A stretch of 43,649 nt of DNA from Pseudomonadota bacterium (lineage in GTDB: Bacteria > Pseudomonadota > Gammaproteobacteria > Acidithiobacillales > Acidithiobacillaceae): positions 1-43,649 of the forward strand of contig JAKARO010000014.1 of assembly GCA_021821885.1 (NCBI GenBank), read 5' to 3'. The position numbers and the translations under genes were made by a program. Shown piece after piece: positions 24,873 through 31,071 of the stretch (its first letter is position 1; the number at the start of each line of letters is the position of its first letter). The notes beneath the pieces were generated by a model that saw nothing but the letters and a program-made list of their open reading frames with translations, did no database searches and was not told where the DNA came from.

Positions 24873-25165
24873 TGGCATTCCCGGAGAACCGGCAGGTGCG
24901 TATGTACGCCACCAGAAACTGTCCATACTGCCACAGGGCCGAGGCGCTTCTGGGGCGGAAGGGGATCCGCCCCCATATTCTCCTGGTTGACCATAATCCT
25001 TCACTGCGCCTCGAAATGGCACGGCTGTCGGGCGGCAAACGTACTGTGCCGCAGATTTTTATCGGTAACCAGCATGTCGGTGGATACGATGACCTGTCTG
25101 CCCTGGACCGTAGCGGCATCCTTGACCGGATGCTGGGAATTGCGGATTCCGGAAAAGGAGCCTGA
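24869..25165 (+). CDS. Glutaredoxin (CPYC, GrxC-like)
   Basis: A 98-residue dithiol glutaredoxin. C18-PYC21 is the active site, TVPQIFIG the cis-Pro loop and GGYDD the glutathione-binding motif, all in standard positions. It reduces glutathione-mixed disulfides or persulfides in the cytoplasm. The start at 24869 (overlapping the rhodanese stop, with GGAG upstream) fits the family N-terminus better than the long in-frame extension back to 24746. It is followed one base later by trxC. Its place behind a rhodanese suggests resolution of glutathione persulfide or rhodanese-bound sulfur, which is inference. Confidence 0.94.
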   Translation: MMAFPENRQVRMYATRNCPYCHRAEALLGRKGIRPHILLVDHNPSLRLEMARLSGGKRTVPQIFIGNQHVGGYDDLSALDRSGILDRMLGIADSGKGA

Positions 25166-25166
25166 A

Positions 25167-25592
25167 ATGCATCTTGTCTGTCCCCAGTGTGGTGCTCTTA
25201 ACAGTGTCCCGCCAGAACGGCTGGGAGAGCGGCCCAAATGTGGAAAGTGCCATGCCCCGCTGTTTGGGGACCATCCGGTAGCCCTCTCTGGTGAACTCTT
25301 CCGCCAGTATGTGCAGAAAAACGGTCTCCCCGTAATCGTGGATTTCTGGGCGTCCTGGTGTGGTCCCTGCCGCATGATGGCCCCGCAGTTCGAACAGGCC
25401 GCGCGCCAGATGCACGGGCGCTGCCTTTTTGCCAAGCTGAATACGGAAGAGGAAAGCCAGACGGCGGCCCGGTACCAGATCCGCTCCATTCCAACCATGA
25501 TCCTCTTCCGGGGCGGGTCCGAGGCGGCAAGAATGAGTGGTGCCATGGGCACTGCCGAAATTGTACGCTGGCTTGGCAGCCAGGGAGTCTGA
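25167..25592 (+). CDS. trxC: Thioredoxin 2 with N-terminal zinc ribbon
   Basis: A 141-residue thioredoxin of the TrxC type. The N-terminal zinc ribbon has C5-x2-C8 and C25-x2-C28; the thioredoxin domain follows with VDFWASWCGPC (C65/C68) and the cis-Pro segment IRSIPTMILF. In E. coli TrxC is induced by oxidative stress and reduces protein disulfides. A strong AAGGAG lies 7 bp upstream. It closes the arsR-associated chain; the next gene is 173 bp away. Reduction of persulfidated proteins, a known thioredoxin activity, would fit the operon. Confidence 0.94.
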   Translation: MHLVCPQCGALNSVPPERLGERPKCGKCHAPLFGDHPVALSGELFRQYVQKNGLPVIVDFWASWCGPCRMMAPQFEQAARQMHGRCLFAKLNTEEESQTAARYQIRSIPTMILFRGGSEAARMSGAMGTAEIVRWLGSQGV

Positions 25593-25765
25593 TAATGCCA
25601 TGGTGATGTTACCGTGGAAGTGCCGGTGACCGCCGTGCGCCCGGATAAGGGGACGCAGGCCCAGCTGTCCAAAGGCCTGACCGCATGCGTGCCGGATGGC
25701 CTATGGCTGCCCCGGCGCCTTCCCCTTTTGGGGAGGTCTCCGGCCGGAGATCCCAGGAGCGGAAT

Positions 25766-26593
25766 ATGAAAGCTGCGGTAATCCAGATGGTTTCCGGAGA
25801 CCGGCTGGAAAGAAACCTCACACAGGCGGAAAATCTGCTGGCAGAAGCGGCGCGGGCCGGTGCAGAACTGGCACTCCTCCCGGAGAACTTTGCACTGATG
25901 GGACAGGGGGAGACGGACAAGCTTGCGATCATGGAAACCCCGGGTGGAGATGGGCCCCTCCAGGCCTGGCTTGCGGCCCAGGCCCGTGAGAAAGGGCTCT
26001 GGCTTTTTGGGGGGAGTCTCCCCATGGCTGCAGAAGCCGGCCGCTGCCGTGCGAGCCTGCTGGTATACGATCCATCTGGCCAGTGTATTTGCCGTTATGA
26101 CAAGATCCATCTTTTTGATGTAGACCTGCCAGGCGGCGAAAGCTACCGCGAATCGCGGACAATCCAGCCTGGGACAGAGCCCGTCCGGGCACCAACCCCA
26201 TGGGGGGATACCGGACTGTCCATCTGTTACGACCTGCGTTTTCCCGAACTTTACCGCCGGTATGGCGGCGTATCGTTCCTCATGGTTCCTAGCGCCTTTA
26301 CCGCCCAGACTGGCCAGGCCCACTGGGAGGTACTGCTCAGGGCGCGGGCCATAGAAAACCAGGCCTTTGTCCTGGGCGCAAACCAGGGAGGGCTGCATGC
26401 AAACGGGCGTAGGACCTATGGCCGGAGCATGATTGTGGATCCTTGGGGCAGCATTCTGGCCCAGCTGGAACAGGGACCCGGGTGGATACTGGCCGAATGT
26501 GATCTGGGCCAGCTGCACCAGCTGCGAGGCAGGCTCCCAGCCCTTGAGCACCGGACCCTTGATACCGGTCTTCCGTGTCACCAGGCAATGTAG
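25766..26593 (+). CDS. Nit1-type carbon-nitrogen hydrolase (deaminated glutathione amidase-like)
   Basis: A 275-residue nitrilase-superfamily enzyme. The catalytic triad is visible: Glu in LLPENFAL, Lys in YDKIHLFDVD and Cys in SICYDLRFPELYR. KIHLFDVDLPGGESYRES and SAFTAQTGQAHWEVLLRARAIENQ are hallmarks of branch 10 (Nit1), whose members hydrolyse deaminated glutathione, a toxic side product. The start at 25766 has CAGGAG upstream. It lies 173 bp after trxC, a gap in which I find no clear gene or promoter, so it may share that transcript. A glutathione-repair role would match the thiol theme. Its stop overlaps the convergent DsrE-like gene by 16 bp. Confidence 0.93.
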   Translation: MKAAVIQMVSGDRLERNLTQAENLLAEAARAGAELALLPENFALMGQGETDKLAIMETPGGDGPLQAWLAAQAREKGLWLFGGSLPMAAEAGRCRASLLVYDPSGQCICRYDKIHLFDVDLPGGESYRESRTIQPGTEPVRAPTPWGDTGLSICYDLRFPELYRRYGGVSFLMVPSAFTAQTGQAHWEVLLRARAIENQAFVLGANQGGLHANGRRTYGRSMIVDPWGSILAQLEQGPGWILAECDLGQLHQLRGRLPALEHRTLDTGLPCHQAM

Positions 26594-27057
26594 GCGTATC
26601 CCTTTTTCTGGAGTTCTATCAGGTCAACGGCGCCACTGAAGACGGGTCTGGCCTCACGGACCAGATCTGTCTTTTCCAGACGGACGGTCTTCATGGTCTG
26701 CCCGCAGGCGTTGAATACCACCCCATACATGGCGAGGCTGGAAACCTGCTCATGGATGAAGGGCTTATAGTGATACCGGTTTTTTTCTTTCCGGACCAGC
26801 AGCCAGATGCCGGGACCAAAGCAGTCGATGACAATGTCCACGTCATTGCTATAGTGCTGCAGAACCACGGCAGCGCTGTGCAGGATCTCCTGGATATAGT
26901 CGGGATCCGGGCGATTGAGCTGGTAGACGACCCGGTTTTGCGCTGGACCGGGCATGCCCATGCCAAAGCCCTGGGCGTGGGCCAGTCCGCCGGCTCCGGC
27001 CGTGGCCAGGAGACCGCCAAGAAACCGCCTGCGAGAATGGTTTTTGCCTTGCGGCAT
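26578..27057 (-). CDS. Tat-exported DsrE-like protein
   Basis: A 159-residue protein with a twin-arginine signal (SRRRFLGGLLATAGAGG, cleavage near AHA) and a DsrE/DsrF-type domain: RVVYQLNRPDPDYIQEILHS, DVDIVIDCFGPGI and YGVVFNACGQTM. Two cysteines remain after cleavage, C79 and C118; C118 lies where DsrE-type proteins often have the sulfur-carrying cysteine. Export by Tat implies folding before transport, so it is periplasmic. AGGAGG lies about 5 bp before the ATG. It is divergent from the ABC exporter (106 bp apart) and overlaps the amidase end to end. A periplasmic sulfur carrier or sensor is plausible but unproven. Confidence 0.88.
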   Translation of the reverse strand: MPQGKNHSRRRFLGGLLATAGAGGLAHAQGFGMGMPGPAQNRVVYQLNRPDPDYIQEILHSAAVVLQHYSNDVDIVIDCFGPGIWLLVRKEKNRYHYKPFIHEQVSSLAMYGVVFNACGQTMKTVRLEKTDLVREARPVFSGAVDLIELQKKGYAYIAW

Positions 27058-27163
27058 GGTATCCTCCTGTCTGTCTGGAACAGGCGGTATCCTAGCAATA
27101 AATGGGCCGTGAATGTGGCCCCATACCCGAACATCCCTGAAAGGAAGCCAGGGGAGCATCCTC

Positions 27164-28945
27164 ATGCGACAGTTTAATCGCGATTTTTTCCGCGATCTCT
27201 GGAAAATGGCCCGGCCATACTGGCGGGAGTCGGAAGAGCGCCCGCTGGCCTGGGGAGTTTCAGCCCTAATCGTTTTTCTCAATCTTTTCATGGTGTTTAT
27301 TTCCTACCGCATCACCGAGTGGTATGCGGTGTTCTGGAATGCACTGCAGCGGTTTGATGCCCCGGCGGCGTGGACACAACTGGCGATTTTTGTAGGGCTG
27401 GCGACCGTGTATATTGTCGCGGCGGTCCTGCAGACCTTTTTTACCCAGATGCTGGAGATCCGCTGGCGACGCTGGCTTACATACCATTACCTGGACGACT
27501 GGCTTGCGCGTGGGACCTACTACCACATGCAGGTTCTCGGGGACGGAACCGATAACCCGGACCAGCGAATCAGTGAGGATCTGGCCTCCTTTACGAGCCA
27601 GACACTTAATATTGTCATTGGCCTGCTCAGTTCTGTTACGACACTGTTCGCCTTCATTTTCATGCTCTGGGAGCTCTCCTCCCAGATTACCATCCCGTGG
27701 GATGGACAGATCTTCCGGATCCCCGGATATCTTGTATGGGCTGCCCTGATCTATTCCGTTTTTGGTACGCTGGTGACAGCCTGGATTGGTCGGCCACTGA
27801 TACAGCTCAATTTTAACCAGGAACGTTTTCAGGCCGATTTCCGTTTCAGCATGATGCGGTTGCGTGAAAACAGTGAAAGCGTGGCCCTCTATGGCGGCGA
27901 AAGTGAGGAGCGGCAGCATTTCCTGCGCCGTTTCGCTGAAGTGTATGCGAATTTCTGGCGCATTATCTGGCGGAGCATGCGGCTGAACTGGTGGACGTCC
28001 GGCTATGGCCAGGCTGCGATTATTTTTCCCATTCTGGTCAGTCTTCCGGCCTATTTTGTCAACCGGGCGATCGGGATCGGCGGGTTGCAGCAGATTGCCT
28101 CCGCGTTCAGCCAGGTACAGGGTGCGCTTTCTTTCATTGTCAGCAGTTACGCCATGCTCGCAAACTGGCATGCGGTTGTAGACCGTTTGCGCTTTTTCCA
28201 CCAGTCCATGGAGGAGGTCCGGCAGATACAGGACCACCATTACCGCATTGTCCGCGGGGAGTCTGACCACCTTGAAGTCCATGGGCTGAACGTGCGGCTG
28301 CCAGACGGCAGGGTGCTGGTGCGCGGACTGGAGCTTTCCGTCCGGCCAGGGGAACATTTCCTGGTGATGGGGCCTTCCGGCAGTGGAAAAAGTACGCTGG
28401 TCAGGGCACTGGCCGGAATCTGGCCATTCGGTGAAGGAAGTGTGGGCCTGCCTCAGGGGGAACATCCGCTTTTCCTTCCCCAGCGTCCGTATCTGCCCAT
28501 GGGCAGCCTGCGCGATGTGCTGGTCTATCCATATGGGCTTCCGGATGGCAGGCGTGAGGACGAACTCCGGGAAGCCCTGTCGGATGTGGGCATGGCCTCA
28601 CTGGCCGACAGTCTCGAAGAACAGAAACTCTGGTCTCATATACTTTCCCTGGGCGAACAGCAGCGTCTGGCCTTTGCCCGCATTCTGGTCCACCGTCCGC
28701 GGTGGCTTTTCCTTGATGAGGCTACCTCGGCCCTTGATGAGCCTGCGGAAGAAAACCTCTACCGCCTGATTGCCGACCGTTTCCCCGGGACCGCCGTAAT
28801 CAGCGTGGGCCACCGCTCAAGCCTTCTGCGCTACCACCAGGAGTGCCTGCGTCTGCTAGGTGATGGAGAGGGTTCCTGGAGGATCGAAGATGTGGCGTCT
28901 GGCGATAGCAATACCCCTGTCTGGGGTACCCTGTCCCACGCATGA
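27164..28945 (+). CDS. SbmA/BacA-like ABC transporter with fused ATPase (YddA-type)
   Basis: A 593-residue half-transporter. The N-terminal part has about six helices of the SbmA/BacA-like membrane domain (RPYWRESEERPLAWG, ITEWYAVFWNALQRFD, WRRWLTYHYLDDWL, DNPDQRISEDL). The C-terminal ATPase has Walker A GPSGSGKST, signature LSLGEQQRLAFARI and Walker B WLFLDEATSALDE. Such proteins homodimerise and move peptides, long-chain or very-long-chain fatty acids or cobalamin-like compounds; the substrate here is unknown. The start at 27164 (MRQFNRD) has GGGAG about 9 bp upstream. The redoxin gene follows after 40 bp and may be co-transcribed. Confidence 0.93.
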   Translation: MRQFNRDFFRDLWKMARPYWRESEERPLAWGVSALIVFLNLFMVFISYRITEWYAVFWNALQRFDAPAAWTQLAIFVGLATVYIVAAVLQTFFTQMLEIRWRRWLTYHYLDDWLARGTYYHMQVLGDGTDNPDQRISEDLASFTSQTLNIVIGLLSSVTTLFAFIFMLWELSSQITIPWDGQIFRIPGYLVWAALIYSVFGTLVTAWIGRPLIQLNFNQERFQADFRFSMMRLRENSESVALYGGESEERQHFLRRFAEVYANFWRIIWRSMRLNWWTSGYGQAAIIFPILVSLPAYFVNRAIGIGGLQQIASAFSQVQGALSFIVSSYAMLANWHAVVDRLRFFHQSMEEVRQIQDHHYRIVRGESDHLEVHGLNVRLPDGRVLVRGLELSVRPGEHFLVMGPSGSGKSTLVRALAGIWPFGEGSVGLPQGEHPLFLPQRPYLPMGSLRDVLVYPYGLPDGRREDELREALSDVGMASLADSLEEQKLWSHILSLGEQQRLAFARILVHRPRWLFLDEATSALDEPAEENLYRLIADRFPGTAVISVGHRSSLLRYHQECLRLLGDGEGSWRIEDVASGDSNTPVWGTLSHA

Positions 28946-28985
28946 TTTCCCCTTTTTCCTGCGACATTATGAAAGGAATTCTATC

Positions 28986-29561
28986 ATGGCCATGACCGGA
29001 ATGGATTTGCCTCTGGGCACCCCCCTGCCTGACTTTGATCTCCCTTTTGGGGGGATTCCGGGACACTGGAGCAGCGCGCTCCATGCTCCGGGAAAACCGC
29101 TCCTTGTCCTTTTTATCTGCAACCACTGTCCCTATGTGATCCATATATCCAGGAAACTCGGAGAACTGTCCCGGGAATGGCAGAAAAGAGGGTTGGAGAC
29201 TGTTGCGGTCAACAGCAATGATCCGGAAACCTACCCGGAGGATGCGCCAGAAAAAATGCCAGGGGAGGCAGCCCGTGCCGGGTATGGCTTTCCTTACCTG
29301 TTTGATGCGGACCAGTCTGTGGCAAAAGCCTTCAATGCGGTCTGTACACCCGATATTTTCCTGTTCGATGCGCAGGGAAAACTTTTTTACCACGGGCAAT
29401 TTGATGCCAGCCGTCCGAAAAACGGCCTTCAGGTAACGGGGGAAGACCTTATGGCCGCAGTAAACGCCGTTCTTTCCGGAGCGGAGCCCCCTGCCAGCGT
29501 GACCCCCTGCATGGGCTGCAGTATCAAATGGCGGACCGGAAGCGGCCACGAAAGGGCCTGA
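28986..29561 (+). CDS. Thioredoxin-like redoxin (AhpC/TSA-type family)
   Basis: A 191-residue cytoplasmic thioredoxin-fold protein. LLVLFICNHCPYV holds a CNHC redox pair, followed by VAVNSNDPETYPEDAPEKM, YLFDADQSVAKAFNAVCTPDIFLFD and a C-terminal CMGCSIKW motif. This is the widespread 'thioredoxin family protein' group, whose partner and reaction are not well defined; peroxidase and resilience roles have been proposed. AAAGGA lies about 9 bp before the ATG. It follows the ABC exporter by 40 bp. I found no clear terminator in the 30-80 bp downstream. Confidence 0.9.
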   Translation: MAMTGMDLPLGTPLPDFDLPFGGIPGHWSSALHAPGKPLLVLFICNHCPYVIHISRKLGELSREWQKRGLETVAVNSNDPETYPEDAPEKMPGEAARAGYGFPYLFDADQSVAKAFNAVCTPDIFLFDAQGKLFYHGQFDASRPKNGLQVTGEDLMAAVNAVLSGAEPPASVTPCMGCSIKWRTGSGHERA

Positions 29562-29639
29562 TCCGGTTTCTCCCATGGTTTGGCCTGCGGTACCTCTGGT
29601 GACGTCCGGAAGACCGTGACTCTCCATATGAGCGGCGGC

Positions 29640-30262
29640 GGAGACCTGGCCAGATGCTTCTGGAACAGGGGCATCTATCAGTCCGGTACAGCTTGGAACG
29701 GGCTGTCCTCCAGCAGGAGGAAGACGCCGGAAAACGGATCGGCTACCTGCCGGCCAGTGAGGGACGAGGTGTCAGAATGGCATCTCCATCTGGCGCTGGG
29801 CCAGCAGAGCCGCCAGCATTCGGAGGAACGGCTGGAACGCCGTATGGGGCACATGGTCCTTTCGGTGGAAAAACTGCGGGGTGAACTGGAGAAACAGGCA
29901 CCTGGACCTGTTGCGGGAGTGGCAGAGGCGGGTACAGCGTACGAGTGACCGTGCTAGCGTGGAGAACGCCGCAAAGAGAGTCGGCACTGTGTGTCAGGCC
30001 ATGGATTTCCCCCGGGGGCCCCTGCGGCGGTCCGCGAGCCCATTGACCGGGCCACAAACCGGGGTCAGCTGAACCTGCTCTTCAGGGGCATGGCGATCCT
30101 GGGGGACACGGAGAAGGGCCTGTCGGTTTTGCGGAAGACGGCGGATTGCTGGGACATCCCTGTATCCGGTTGCAGAATGCGCCAGACGCTGGCAGTCTCT
30201 GGTGAACTGGGGCAGGGATTTTCAGCGCAACATGGCCTGACCGGAATTTTCCCGAAGGCCGG
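29640..30262 (+). pseudogene. Decayed coding sequence of unknown function (frame changes)
   Basis: No intact gene fills 29562-30262. Protein-like, charged helical sequence appears in successive frames: from 29654 (LERAVLQQEEDAGKRIGYL), then about 29775-29905 in the next frame (RQHSEERLERRMGHMVLSV), then about 29895-30000 (LDLLREWQRRVQRTSD), then about 30030-30260 (REPIDRATNRGQLNLLF). This order looks like one gene broken by at least two or three indels. I do not recognise the protein. It could be a mobile-element or phage remnant; an alternative is chance open frames in GC-rich DNA. Confidence 0.35.
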
Positions 30263-30475
30263 TCAGTGAAACAGGGAGTGCCACAGGGCGGGATAAAAAG
30301 CTTTCTTTCCCGCCGAGAAGGCGGTTCTGGCCTGCTGCTGATGGCGCAGGTGGGCCAGGCGCTTCTGGAGTTCCCGCTTGATCCGCTGTCTCTCGTGCTC
30401 GGCCATGAAAGAATGGTAGCTTGGGAAGTGCCTTACCCGCCGAAGGGCTGCCAAAAGTTTCGTTCGGTTGTCCAT
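30263..30475 (-). CDS. Small basic protein of unknown function
   Basis: A 70-residue, strongly basic, His-rich protein (pI clearly above 9 by composition) with a central helix (AEHERQRIKRELQKRLAHLRHQQQ) and no cysteine, signal peptide or membrane segment. I do not recognise the family. The best evidence that it is real is a near-perfect GAGGAGGT ending 5 bp before the ATG at 30475. It lies 137 bp downstream of lspA on the same strand; the gap is AT-rich and could contain its own promoter. A nucleic-acid-binding role would suit the composition, but this is a guess. Confidence 0.6.
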   Translation of the reverse strand: MDNRTKLLAALRRVRHFPSYHSFMAEHERQRIKRELQKRLAHLRHQQQARTAFSAGKKAFYPALWHSLFH

Positions 30476-30612
30476 GGATACCTCCTCGTGTCCCTGAAGA
30501 GGTATAGCAATTAATGTGCCATTATTTTTTATCCATAGAAATCAAATTGTTGTGAAAAATGTTGTGGGGTCGTCGCACTGGTAACCGTTGTTTTTTGGCG
30601 ACAAACGGATAG

Positions 30613-31071
30613 CTAGTGCCGCCGGAAGGCGTCGACAATGAGCATAATGGCACCGATGCTGATGGCGCTGTCCGCAATATTGAAATAGGGCCAGTAGAGC
30701 GTACCCCAGTGGGCGCCAATATAATCGATAACATAGCCCAGACGGATCCGGTCAGCCAGGTTGCCGAGGGCCCCTCCCAGAATCAGCGCGATCGCCACGG
30801 CGGTCCAGTGGGAACCGGTTTTCAGGCGTCGCAAAATGGCTACAAGAACAATGCTCACCAGTACCGCAACCAGAATCAGCGCCCATCTTTGCCAGCCTCC
30901 CGCTCCGGCGAGAAAACTGAATGCCGCCCCGGTATTGTGGAGCAGCCGCAGGTTTAGAAGCCCCGGAATGAGCACGATTCCATGCCCCACACGCCAGATA
31001 TGGTTGAGCCATAACTTGACGCCCTGATCCACAAGAAAAACTGCCAGGGAAAGCCAGAGATAGCGCAGCAT
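30613..31071 (-). CDS. lspA: Lipoprotein signal peptidase (signal peptidase II)
   Basis: A 152-residue inner-membrane aspartyl protease that removes signal peptides from lipidated prolipoproteins. Four helices are visible, with the conserved NTGAAFSFL, NLADRIRLGYVIDYI (first catalytic Asp region) and FNIADSAISIG (second catalytic Asp). Length is normal. The start at 31071 overlaps the ileS stop by one base (TGATG), so translation is coupled; the longer in-frame extension to 31131 lies inside ileS. It is the last gene of murJ-ribF-ileS-lspA, an order conserved in many proteobacteria. Confidence 0.97.
   Translation of the reverse strand: MLRYLWLSLAVFLVDQGVKLWLNHIWRVGHGIVLIPGLLNLRLLHNTGAAFSFLAGAGGWQRWALILVAVLVSIVLVAILRRLKTGSHWTAVAIALILGGALGNLADRIRLGYVIDYIGAHWGTLYWPYFNIADSAISIGAIMLIVDAFRRH

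Noticed and set aside
25001-26581. 526-codon minus-strand frame
   Set aside because: Antisense to glutaredoxin, trxC and the amidase, all of which have complete active-site motifs.
27113-27163. Longer N-terminus of the ABC transporter
   Set aside because: The extra 17 codons lack an SD and run into the divergent promoter region; the ATG at 27164 is better.
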